A stretch of 64,000 nt of DNA. It comes from Sipunculus nudus (lineage: Eukaryota; Annelida; Sipuncula; Golfingiida; Sipunculidae). Of this stretch, positions 1 through 11,318 are shown in pieces. The stretch covers positions 494,001 through 558,000 of the forward strand of contig CM049316.1 of NCBI GenBank assembly GCA_026874595.1, given 5' to 3'. The translations under genes and the position numbers were made by a program. Each line of letters opens with the position of its first letter. Position 1 is the first letter of the stretch. The notes beneath the pieces were generated by a model. That model made no database searches and was not told the origin of the DNA. It worked only from the letters and a program-made list of their open reading frames with translations.

Positions 1-3000
1 AGTCAGATCAGTGGTTTTGATATTAGGCAGTCTTACAGTGTAACAGTTTTTCATTAATATTTTGAAGGAATTAAGTCCTTGTGATCAAATACTTGGCATG
101 TTAGGAGATTTTGGAGACATCTAACTGTATGCCAAATTTAAGGAACTTAGAGCTGAAGCTGGGGAGCTGAGCTCTAGCAAACTGCATAACACTAGCTTGA
201 TGTAAACAATATGTGACATGGTGCTTAAAAACTTGAATAAAATCTACAGCTTTTGATCAACTGGTTTCAAATTTTTGGTGTTAACAGTTGAAATGGTAAC
301 AAAAACATGCTTTGAAATTAAATCCTCAGCAGTTACAGGGAAAAAATGTGCCATGGTCAAACTTGGGCAAAATTTAAGGTACCATTTTTATATTTTTGCC
401 AATATTTAAAAAATGTTAACAGATTTTGATCTAATTTTTGGTATACAATTAAATTTTGATCAATTAAAGTTGTATTACTGAAAAAAAGTCCCTACCTTTA
501 ACACTTTTGGTCTTAAGTGACCAAATATCTTTCCTGATTTTTTTACAAAGTCCATTATGTTTGGGCCCATAACTTTTTTAAATTGAATAATACTGACTTA
601 ATTTCTGGCATGTACATAGGAACTATATATAGGAATATTTATGGTAAATATGAAGAAAACCAGATGAGTGGTTTTGATATTAGGCAGTCCTGAAGTGTGA
701 AAATAGATTTCTAATAAAAAATTGAGGTTTTTCCTTAATATCTCGAAGGAACGAAGTCCTAATGACCCAATTTTCGGTATGGTAGGAGATTTTGGGGACA
801 TCTAATGGTGTGCAAAATTTTGGAATCATAGATCCAACAGTTTCAAAACGTGCCCTGTTAACGGTCGGACGGCCGGACGACGGACAATGGACCACGACTA
901 AAGCTCAGATGACTTATAGTCAGCTGAGCTAAAAACAAATGAATCATGAGTCATAACACTCAACTCTCTTAACAGGATACATGACATTGTGGGATGACAT
1001 TCACGAGTCACTTCTGAAGAAATAAATATGTCAAGCATTCCTAAATAGTATGTGCTAAAGTACAAGATGACTAAGCTAGGACAAGCAATAATGTGGAGTG
1101 ACTGTGAATTGTCAGTTTAAAAATACTGTAGTTGGCTTCATATTGCCGTGGGTTTCAAATATAAAAATACTTTTGAAAAGGAAAAACTTCAGAGATAACA
1201 AGAGTTATTTTTTGGGGGTTGGATTGACTAAAGTCATACCTGCAACTAGCTAAGTAAGTGTGAAGAACCCCAAAATCGACACGTTTATTACTTTAGTTGT
1301 GACTCATATATCTATAAGTTAAGTTTGAAACCAATATGTCAAACTAAACTGGAGTTATCATCTGGAAACTAATTTGTGAACAGATGGCCCCTGTGACCTT
1401 GACCTTGACCATGTGATCCCAATTCATTTATGCTCTCCCCATACTGGCAAGTCAGCTAAATGCGCAAAATGGAAAGTTTGGGATGCAAAGCTTGGCTTAA
1501 AATGCAGGCATAATCTTTTTAAATAAGTGAGTCCTGTGACCTTGACCTTTGACCTTGTGACCCAAAAATCATATAGGTTCTTGCTTTGGTGGGCTATACG
1601 TAAGTCAAGTTTGAAAACCATGTGTCAATACAACCTGGAGTTATCATCTGGGAAAAAATTTGTGGATTGACGGATGGACAGACAAACAGACAGACAGGGT
1701 GATTACTATGTGGCATCCACTTGTGATCAATACACACACCAGGTGTTGGGTCACTAGATGTAATAACAGCTAAGAAACTGACATGATTGTTGTCATTTAA
1801 TAGTAAAAAAAATAGAAAAATATTCATTAAAATAACGAAAAATACAGGTGGCACCACCACTTTTCAGGACCTGACAAAACTAGTCATGGTCAATATTTAA
1901 GCGAGATTCATGACAATCCATGCATTAATTATAAAGATATTGGAGGTTGTGTATTATATTTTTGATTATTCTGGGGGATACTTTCAAGCCCCATAGCTCG
2001 GAGGATATAGGTCACAGTGACCTAATTTCAGGTTTCAAAGGAGATTTTTTATTGACCTCCTTGGATGTCCACTTAGAAGTTTCTAGGACCAGCAGTTATG
2101 ATTTGTGTCCTGCTAACGGACGGCCGGAGGGCCTGACAGCCGGACGGACGACGGACAGAGCGCCATACCTATACCTCAGTTGACTTACAGTCAGCTGAGC
2201 TAAAAAAACCTTGCCATGGCCAAAATTGGGCAAAAAAAGGTACTGATTTTATATTTATGCTAATAACTCATTACATTTGCGAAATTCGCATCTTATTTTC
2301 AATATACAATTGAAACTTGAGGAAATTAAGTTATATCCTGAAAAAAAAAGTCTCTAGCTTTGACATTTCTCATGTTAAGTGAGTATATATATTTCCTGAT
2401 TTTTTTACAAATTGCCTCATGTTGGGGCCCATAACTTAAGGAAATTACAAAATACTGACCTAATTTCAGATATGCTCACAGGAAGTATAAAAAAGAATAT
2501 TTATATTAAATCTAATCAAAAACAGATAAGTGGTTTTGATATTAGGCAGTCTTGAAGTGTGAAAATGGGTTTAAATAGAAAATTGAAATTTTTACTTATT
2601 TTCTCGAAGGAACGAAGTCGTATTGACCCAATTTTTGGTATGGTAGGAGATTTTGGAGACATCTAATTGTATGCTAGATTTTGGTTTTGTAGGTCCAATA
2701 GTTTCAAATAATGCCAGTTTAGTGGATGGACAGGCAGACTGACAGGAAAACGAACTGACAGCTGACCAACAAAGGACCATTGCTATAGCTCAGTTAATTT
2801 TTATTCAACTGAGCTAAAAATTACAAAATTTTGATCTGATTTCTGGTATACACTTAAAATTAAATTAAATCTAGTTATATGCTTGAAAAAAGCACTCTAG
2901 CTTGAAAAATTATCATGTTGAGTAAGTAAATATAACTTCACAGAATTATGCAATATTGACCTAACTTCTGGTATGTACAAGGGTATTATAATTTATATGC

Positions 3001-3310
3001 AGACATGGTTATATCAAATATGAATAGTTTGACACCAGTAGTTTTCAAAGTGGCCACTTTTGAAGTGTAACAATAGGTTTTTAATGGACAACAGAGGGTT
3101 TTCCCTTAATTTCTCTAAGTAATGAAGTCGCAGTTACCCAGTTTCAGCTTTGGTAGGATAACTTGGGGACATCTAACAAAATATTGAATTTTTGTATATT
3201 TGTAAGTCTAACAGTTTCAAAATGTGCCTTGTTGATGGACGGTTGACGGACAAAGGACAATGTCTATAGCTCACCTACTATAAGTCATCTGAACTAAAAT
3301 GCTTTTATAA
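1..3310. repeat. Four diverged copies of a bivalve-style interspersed repeat
   Basis: The same ordered blocks recur: a block with GTTTTGATATTAGGCAGTC (near 14, 675 and 2535), a block CTCGAAGGAACGAAGTC followed by a TTTTGGGGACATCTAA-like string (near 60-130, 740-805, 2605-2670, 3115-3180), and a 3' end made of a GAC-GGAC run plus AGTCAGCTGAGCTAAAA (near 870-932, 2140-2205, 2750-2818, 3240-3300). Copies are diverged and partial. The short ORFs here are repeat-derived and I do not call them genes. I associate this 3' end with bivalve genomes from general knowledge. Confidence 0.7.
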
Positions 3311-6060
3311 TTAGAAACATTAAAGGTGGCTCCAAAAGTGTTTAGCAGCTGATCAAATTGCCCATCATCAATAAGCAAAACAAAATTAATCACTATCGCA
3401 GCATTACTTAATGAGATAGTGGAGTTTAGGGAACAGGAAGTCAACGGAATAGTTTATTTTAATCTGGGGCCTTAAACTATGTTACATTTACTATAGGTGA
3501 ATTGTTTCATGTAAGCATAGAGATACCTGTTCTTTTCCTTTGCTGCATAGTAGTCCTATAAGACTCTGTAAAGCATTGTGCAATCATTTTCAAGTTGTTT
3601 TTAACATCTGAAAGAAAAATATGTGAAATGAATATGCAAAAGACAACTTTTTTAACCTTAAATATTTTAAAAGATAAGTAGTTTATCTCATGATACAATA
3701 AAATTTTTCTGTAATATAACCTGTTGTCATAAATAATGAAGAAATTAAACACATTCTTCCTGTAGATAAAGATGGCTGACTCAGGCTATCCACAAATAGG
3801 TGGTGCCTAAAAGAAGTATTATTTACACAACCACCTCTTCAGTAAGTTCTGTATAAAACATCTATGTAAAGGTGGTAAACCCCACTCAACTTATAAACTC
3901 CACCAGAGGTTTTGACTCATGACCTCAAGGCTTTGTGTCCTGTGCTTGGTTAATGTCATGGCCATGCACCCTGGGATTGTAATATAACTTTAGTTGGGCA
4001 GCCAGCTGAAATTAGGTCAGACTACCTGCAGTAACCACCTCATGAGCTCCCCCCCCCTCCAAGAAAAATTCTAACCCAAATTTCAAATTGACAGGTTCAA
4101 TAAACAGGATTAATCTTATAATTTCATATATTTAAGTTCTTTTTATTAATTCTGAATATTTTTTATTACAAAATTAATTTTCAAGTCTGCAATTCTATAC
4201 TCTTCATATTGCAAATTTATAATTTTGATTGAATTATTTTTAATTAAAATAATTTTAATGCAAATATTACTGTCACAATTCCTTCGAAATTTCAGATTTT
4301 GGAAGATTAAATCCTAAAGTATACATGGTGTGAAAATTGAATAAACAGTGCGTACAGGAAAAAAAAATGTGCTATGGCTAAATTGGACAAATGAAAGGTT
4401 TAATAATCTTAACTTAAGCAAGGTTCCTGACCAAAAGTCAAGAGGTTCTGGTAGCATCATCATAGTCAGCATTATGTCCTGCATGAAAGAGTGCTCACAT
4501 GATCTTTCTTTATCAATCTCATCAATAGTAACCACTGGACTCGGGCTTGCCTACCCTACCTCCTAAGAGGCCCAGCCTTAGGAGAGCACTACTGGAGCTA
4601 GGCTCAGGTACCAGCTACACATCTATGTAAACAAGTAAATATATATTAGCAAACCTGAAGGGCTTTGATAATGACATTGCCTGAGCCTTGACACTAGGAA
4701 CCCATGTGCCACACATACACATGGTCTCAGGCTTAGGTACCTTCAGGGGGGTACAGGATCTAGAGCTGGGACAGCATAATCCCAGTCAACTGGAAATCAT
4801 GCATCACCTACATCTTAAAATTCTGAATCAAGAAGAGCCCTGTGACTACACTGCTTCAGTCACAACAGTTGTTATAAATCTAACAAATCTCCTAGTCATT
4901 AATTTGGACAAAATTGGTTTTATGCAAAGTGCTATTTTCAGCTGGCAATTAAAACCAGTTTATAATCCTGTTGCTTAAATCATACCCTCCCCTGCCTGAA
5001 ACTTGCAAACCTTGCTTGTTACAGAAAGTCAAGAGGCACATTGGGCAAAGGGCATTATTATCATTGACTAAACTGAATAAAATGACTATCATTTCCAAAT
5101 ATATTAATAAATGCTTGTATTTAAGGCAGCTTTTGATATATTAGGATTACTACCTCTTGTTAAAATTCAATATATATTTTGATAATTTAATCTGCTATTT
5201 CTGCCCTGCAGAAACACATTTCCGCCTTGCAGAATAGTTTTCTGCCTTTTTTTCTGCAATTGGCAGGGAAGAAATACTTTTCTGCCCAGCAGAAAACAAA
5301 CCCTGCATGGAAAGACAGTCACAGGTTCACTAATAATTGCAAGGGGCACCACCATTCTTGTGAACTAGACAAAGCTTTTCAAAATGTGTAACCATGTAAA
5401 ATTTCAGGCCAATGCATCATACCACTCCTGAGATATATGATTAAAAAAAACATGGATGGATGCAATGTAAGAACTCTTGTAGATGGTACAATATGTCTTG
5501 CACATATATAAGCTATCCAAGATGAATGAACATGCTAAATTTCAGACTTGCACTTCCACTCCTGATATATGTGCACAGATGTACCCCACACAAATCTCTA
5601 ATATGTGATAAATTTGTTTTTCTTCATTTAGTATATGTGGATCTTTGAGAAAGGAAAACAAACTCTTAAATGTGTAAAAAAAACATTGGTTTCAAGTCCA
5701 CTGACAATTATATTTACAAATTATAAAAAGGTCATGAATAATTTAAAACAACTTATAATTAGAAAATATACGACTTCAAAGCACACAAAATGTGTGCACC
5801 CCTTTTGAAATAATATTTTTGGAAGACCCTTTTTGTAAATTTAAAATGTGTTGCATACAAACCACTTGCAAGGGTTGAGCTACATATGGTTTCCCGGGAC
5901 TGGACAGATTATAGGTTATTTTTCAGTGCGTCAGTTGCTTTGTTGGTAGTGCCAAGTCCTTTCTGGACTGACTGGTAATATTTTCTTTCCTATTTGAGGT
6001 GGATTTGGCTCCTGCAACATGAAAATGAAAATTTTATATAAATTGTTAATATATCTATAT
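3310..6060. other. AT-rich noncoding DNA without a supported gene
   Basis: No ORF here looks coding: they are short and of biased composition. A minor local feature is a cluster of CTGCC...GCAGAA words at 5195-5315. A GGGGCACCACC string at 5343-5353 matches the palindrome GGTGGCACCACC at 1847-1858 and 7481-7492 and may mark a dispersed repeat end. Confidence 0.6.
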
Positions 6061-7060
6061 ATTATCAATCCCAGGAACCTTGAACAAAGGGTAGAATGAC
6101 ATCCAGGGTGCTTAAAATCTTGTTTTGGGCCGAAATTCCTTAGAAAATTAGGTAACATTTACCTTATTTAAGGCTTCCAAGAAGATTTTACCAGGAACTC
6201 ACCAGATGCTAAGTCAGAAGTTTCTATGTCAAAATGCTATGACTTTATGACCATTTGACATACAGGGTATTCAAACTGTTGTTTCACAAAGCTCACAAGA
6301 AAAGGTCACAGTAACCTTTTTAAAGATACATAAGGAGACATTACAATGACCTCCCTTTATTATATTAAGACACACATTTCTGGTGGAGAAACTGGAGATA
6401 TGTGCCCTGTCAGAATGTTAGGATGCTTAAAATCAGGTTTTCAGCCAGTTGGTCCCAGGATAAAGTTTATTAAAACCTTGTTATAGGTTTCAAAAAACAT
6501 TTGCCAAGAACCTACCTGGATAATGTGTTAGAAGGTTCTAATCATGCTCTAATCATGGTTTTTTTTCTAAAGCTCAAAGAATATAGGTCACGCTGAACTT
6601 GTTTCATGATTCCATGGACATATACCCAGAATCTCCCTGAATGTCACATGGAAAGATTATAGGCCAAATGGATAAACTTTGTGGACTGTCTGACTCTGTT
6701 TTTGACCATTAGCTCACAGAATATAGGTCACCATGACATAATTAAAGGTTTCTGAGGGAATATGCCTAGGGCCTCAATGGTTGCACAGTAAGACATTTCT
6801 AGGTTTATTTAATACAATTTGTGCCCTGATGTCTGGGTAATAAAATGATTAGGTGCGTTGCTTGCAAAATATAGGTCATCGTGATCTAGTTTCAGTTTTC
6901 TGAGATTTGCCCAGGACCTCCCTGGATAGACAGTTGGAAGTTTCTAGGTGAAACAGATACAATTTGTGCCAATCTAACTGTCTGGATGCTCAAATCATGA
7001 CCCCCCCCCCAAAGTTTGCAGAATATAGGGCACTGTGACCTAATTTTTAGTGTAGCTCTT
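6060..7060. repeat. Tandem diverged units of about 130-160 bp with nuclear-receptor-like palindromes
   Basis: Successive units share an order of words: ATATAGGTCA...GACCT, a TTTC(A/T)G stretch, a string resembling GGACCTCCCTGGAT, then GAAGTTTCTAGG. They occur near 6180, 6300-6380, 6500-6640, 6720-6800 and 6860-6945. The best-preserved relative lies at 2005-2095, where AGGTCACAGTGACCT is a perfect GGTCA-n3-TGACC palindrome. The ORF at 7073-7573 reads through the right flank and is repeat-derived. Confidence 0.55.
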
Positions 7061-7841
7061 GGATAGCTTTATTTGTCATACAAACACCCCTACAACCATT
7101 TTTGCACTGTGTCCATCTGTTTGTGTGCCTTACTTAAAATGACCCATATCTCTGCAGTGGTTTGGCTTATCTGCCTGGTATTTTTATTTTCATTTGAATA
7201 CTTCTCTGATAGACTTCTTGTTAATATGACAGGTGGTGCAACCTACATTTATGTTTATGCTGCAGACATCTATGCTAATATCTCAGGACTGGTTTGGCAT
7301 ATCGGCCTGAAATTTTACAGAGCTCTTTATTGTACGCAAAATTGGTGGAACCACATTCAACCGATTTTGCACATTGGTTTGTCTGTCTGGGGTGAAAAAA
7401 ATCACTCATATAAGGGCAGTAGTTTTATTTATCCGTTTGAAATTCTGCATCTATATACATCATGTGTAAAAATGGCTACAGGTGGCACCACCATGATTTG
7501 TGGGGAACAGGCTGATTCGTCCCCAAATCCATTTCGTTCTCGTCTTTTCGTACTCCCCCCTGTTTCTCCATAGGTCCGGTTCGCCCCCAGGAATGAGGTC
7601 CTCGACCTGTTCGTCCTCATATTTGCAAAAATGGTGCCAATTCGTCCACAGTATTAAATACCTATGTCTAAACAAAACGGTATATCTGATCCCCGATACA
7701 TATGACGGGTATACATTTCAGGTATTTATCGATAATTATAAATGCATTTTAGCGGATATTTCTTTTCGAGAATTGATCTGGAGATGCGTAGTAATACGCA
7801 TATTCGTTCACCTAATGTGATGTCCCATGGTGAGTTTTAAG

Positions 7842-7998
7842 AACCGGCCTGTACGGTTATTCCAAAATCAGTCATGTCTGGACAGAAGCAGCGAAAACAG
7901 CGACGGCCGGCATTTACGGTGGAAAGTACACGATTCCCTGCTTCACGGACGTGATTCCGGGTCAGAATGTTTCGGAGATTTATACGAAAGCGATGGCG
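7842..7998 (+). CDS. Orphan coding-like exon, partial
   Basis: One frame is open from a TGA at 7831 through a consensus donor (GCG then GTAAGAA) after 7998. Its translation has balanced, protein-like composition, unlike the repeat ORFs to the left, and contains the strings TATAGIYGGKYTIP and FTDVIPGQNVSEIY. A possible acceptor AG lies at 7840-7841, but its polypyrimidine tract is weak. I do not recognise the family and found no partner exon downstream. It could be an exon of a host gene, a captured fragment or a pseudo-exon. The overlapping 70-residue ORF at 7827-8039 is in another frame and reads across the donor, so I prefer this frame. Confidence 0.35.
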
Positions 7999-8312
7999 GT
8001 AAGAAATATATATTAAATGCAATTATAGGGTATTTTTAGGCTGAGTAAAATCCAGTAAAATCCAGCACGTAGAGAGAACAAGGTGGGATACATCACGCTT
8101 GAAGTGTCGGTTCGAGATAACGAGGTGTGAAGTCGTTCAGTTTTATGACCCCGCTTATCAGTCAAGTAGCAATTGGCATTACAATGACACGTGGCCACGG
8201 CATTTACTGTACAATAAGTAAATCATGTGATGGTTTATATATGATCAAATGGGCACAGCACTGCTTATCAGCTATTACGAAAGCGGTGTAGAAGAAATAA
8301 ATCATCGCTGAA

Positions 8313-8346
<34 letters not shown>

Positions 8347-9040
8347 CGTTGTTTAATATGGTTGTATATTGTATTTGATATACTTAATGAGGAATATATT
8401 TAAAGAAACATATATAAAGCTACATGCAATTGTTTTAACTAACATGTGAAATATTATGTTATTTTGTGATACAAGGTTTTTGTGTTCGCTGTAATATGTT
8501 GATTCATTTATATGTATTGTATGAATCACTATCACATTCTATTTAATTATACTCTATTATACTACATAATGCATCAAATCTTAAGGAATATGATTATTTA
8601 ATTAGACATAAAGGTATGAGGTTATAACATGTTTATATTAATCAGATTATATTTTATTGTGTAGTATATCTGATGTATTTACCAATATATGTTATTAATA
8701 TATTTTTATATATGTATATATATTAATATCGCAGATATCCAGATAATCATAATGTAAATATAAATACTGATATCATTATACATGATAATCATAAGCATAA
8801 ACATAATACTATTTTATAATATTTGTTATATCAACTCCATATGCATCGTGTAGTATTCTGAAGCAATAATCTATATATTTAATAAATGCTGTATACATGT
8901 ATTTGAAAAACATTTATATAATGTGGACGAGTCACGTTCATTTATAAAACAATGGCTTATTTAAGTATTTGATGAAACAAGTGCGGATGCTATTAACAGT
9001 GGGCTTGTTATATTTAGGTGTATAAACTTCCTCTGCGAAA

Positions 9041-9175
9041 CAAGGACGATTTATGGGGGGACATTACGTCGCCTCCAGGTCTTGTTTGTATAGCACTCAG
9101 GAAGCAAAACAAGGACGATTTATGGGGGAATTACGTCGCCTCCAGGCCTTGTTTGTATAGCACTCAGGAAGCACA
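9041..9175. repeat. 69-bp direct tandem repeat, two copies
   Basis: Two adjacent copies begin at the CAAGGACGATTTATGGGG words at 9041 and 9110 and continue through a CTTGTTTGTATAGCACTCAG block. They are nearly identical, which suggests a recent duplication. Confidence 0.85.
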
Positions 9176-9519
9176 ATAGACTCAAGCCGTTGGTCGTATA
9201 TAGCACTCGAACAAATATTGAAGCCAATTATATATACCATAAATCATGATATATAATTGTGGACGTGTTGTCTTTGTGGTTACGTTCACATGAAACGGTA
9301 AATGATATAATTATTTTTAATCTATAGCTGTTATTGAACCATTTTACACATATTGTCAGTTTGTTCGGATTGATCACTTAAAAGATATAGTGCGTTGACA
9401 ATTTAACGTATGCACATGTGGGGATGAACACATCCTAATTAAATCCAACAGGAGAGCAAAACGAGATGATTTATTCTGAAATAAATATTGTTCACTGACC
9501 TTTTTTAGTAAGAATATTG

Positions 9520-9715
9520 AAATCATTCTACATGAAATGCTATTAATTGTCTTACTATAGTAACATACTAATCTTCATTCAATCTTCACCGTTTCTGTTG
9601 AACAGTTGAACACATTTAAATTCATCCTTCATGACATGCTATTAATTGTTTTACTATAGTAACATTCGTATCTTAATTCAATCTTCACAGTTTTTGTTGA
9701 ACAGTTATAAAAATT
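9520..9715. repeat. ~99-bp direct tandem repeat, two copies
   Basis: ATGCTATTAATTGT followed by TTACTATAGTAACAT occurs at 9537 and 9636. Both copies continue into a TTCAATCTTCAC block and GTTGAACAGTT. Divergence is modest. Confidence 0.8.
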
Positions 9716-10426
9716 CATTTATCTGTAATGTATACTTTAGCACCTTGTGTTTTTTTTAATTTGTGTTGTCTACAGCACAGCAAAAATCTTCATGTAATTA
9801 TTGCATTTAAAACAATCTGATTTGTATTATTCATTTACATGATATTTAATAATCCATATATAAATCTTAAATCTCTAATACTTCAATCCACAGTAAAGTA
9901 TGTACTTATAAATCTTGGTATTCTTGTATCATGTATCTCGGCGAAAGAATACAATACGTTTTGAATTCTATAAAATATGGTTACATCAATGCTACTTTTA
10001 TGATCCATACAATGATGTAAAGGAACCTTCTAGGATAGACCACAGCAACATTTATCCAATGAGGAACAAGAATGCCTTACAGGGAATTCCCCTTCCAAAG
10101 TTACAGTGAGTTATTACTCACATAATGTCATAAAAATGTCACGTTCTGCAATTATGCAATAGGCTGGGTATTTTATGAAATAACACCCCCTTGAGGAAGA
10201 CCCATATATCTATAATTAATCAGGAAATATATTGAAATGGACCAGAAAGTTATATCGACCGATGAACATTAATCTCCATTTCCTCACGGAAATAACTGTT
10301 TCATAACATCCCAAGCCTATTGAAAATCACGAAAGCGTAATTTATATGTCATATTTTTTTAGAAATATTTAACAATAACGTTAAGAGGGGGGTTTTGAGG
10401 AAGTTTTGCCATTGTGTTATATTTAC

Positions 10427-10434
10427 TATAAAAG
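10427..10434 (+). promoter_or_regulatory. TATA box of the broken RING gene
   Basis: TATAAAAG lies about 25 bp before the first ATG at 10452. Transcription would therefore start close to that ATG, which argues that the functional start is the ATG after the 43-nt intron (10513-10555). Confidence 0.6.
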
Positions 10435-10555
10435 GGAGAGCCAACCGATAGATGCTATTATTTGAAGACAGAATTCCAGATCGAATTCAGCTGTTCAACA
10501 AATCTTACACAGGTAGGCTGATTTCATATTATCTAAAGTGTGTTCATGCATGCAG

Positions 10556-11318
10556 CGAAATGACACGTTATTACTGCTCCACGCAAGCTGTTCTCAGGTT
10601 CATAAACGTGGACGCCTGGCGTGTAAATTCGCCCCTGCCGTTTCATACAATCAACGAAATTGAGTTCGTAGCATTTCTGAGTGCATTATCAGATATCTTG
10701 TGGTTGACAAAATCGCTACTGAGACAGATGAGACGATACGACCTCTTAAGCCATGCGTTCAGTGATACCGACATCGATCGTTTATACACACATCAAGACG
10801 TACGACGTCTAATCAGAAGTCTGTACGTGAACAATTCAATCAGAACATTTAAAAATCTGTTACTACTCAGACTTTGCGTTCAGGTGGTCAGACAGAGGCG
10901 TGCTGATAATTTCATTCGTATGTTTCTGCCACCACAATTGGACTTTCGAATAACAGGAAGACAGCGGAACCGAAGTGAAACAAATAACTCACTACACGAC
11001 ACAGGTCGCCTGACTGATGATTTGAGCACCCATGATTCGAATAATGCACCAATGGTCTCAAATGATCTCGACATCAGGGTACGACTGGAACAAGCCAATA
11101 ATGAAATCGCACGTCTGAGATCCGTCAACGAACAAGAATTGTTTATGTGCAAAATCTGTCTGACAGAGGTTGTTAATTGTGTATTAAAAAAATGTTGACA
11201 TGCATATTGCCGTGACTGTCTTATAGAAAATTTAAGTAGCAGCACTTCTGCTGGAATTAAGTGTCCGAAATGCAGAAAAAACACAAGACGTGGTGACATA
11301 ATTACGTTGTACATATAA
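10556..11318 (+). pseudogene. Death-fold-like/RING protein, broken by an in-frame TGA
   Basis: The predicted start is the ATG at 10560, four bases after the acceptor GCATGCAG that closes a 43-nt intron (donor CAG-GTAGGC after 10512). The protein parallels the second half of the RING protein at 35081-37042. It has a helical death-fold-like region (motifs HQDVRRLIRSLY and LLLLRLCVQVVRQ), a short coiled coil (LEQANNEIARL) and a C-terminal C3HC4 RING. An in-frame TGA at 11196-11198 sits exactly between the third RING cysteine and the RING histidine, where the paralogue has Gly. The frame then stays open for 39 codons, through the remaining RING ligands, to TAA at 11316. One base (GGA to TGA) explains it. 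The first ~230 residues of the paralogue are absent. Readthrough is possible because the context is TGA-C, but a young pseudogene is the simpler reading. Confidence 0.75.

Larger units (their letters stand above)
8000..10426. other. AT-rich intergenic DNA
   Basis: Very AT-rich with an (AT)n run at 8315-8344. It contains two local duplications (listed separately) and a short ORF at 9915-10109 that ends at a donor-like ACA-GTGAGT. That ORF has some protein-like character, but I see no acceptor or partner exon, so I do not call it. Nothing else is supported. Confidence 0.6.

Noticed and set aside
7073-7573. 166-residue ORF with hydrophobic segments
   Set aside because: It overlaps host repeat units, is Tyr/Trp-rich from repeat translation, and has no promoter or splice support.
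9915-10109. 64-residue ORF with a donor-like end
   Set aside because: Some protein-like character, but no acceptor, partner exon or homologue seen.
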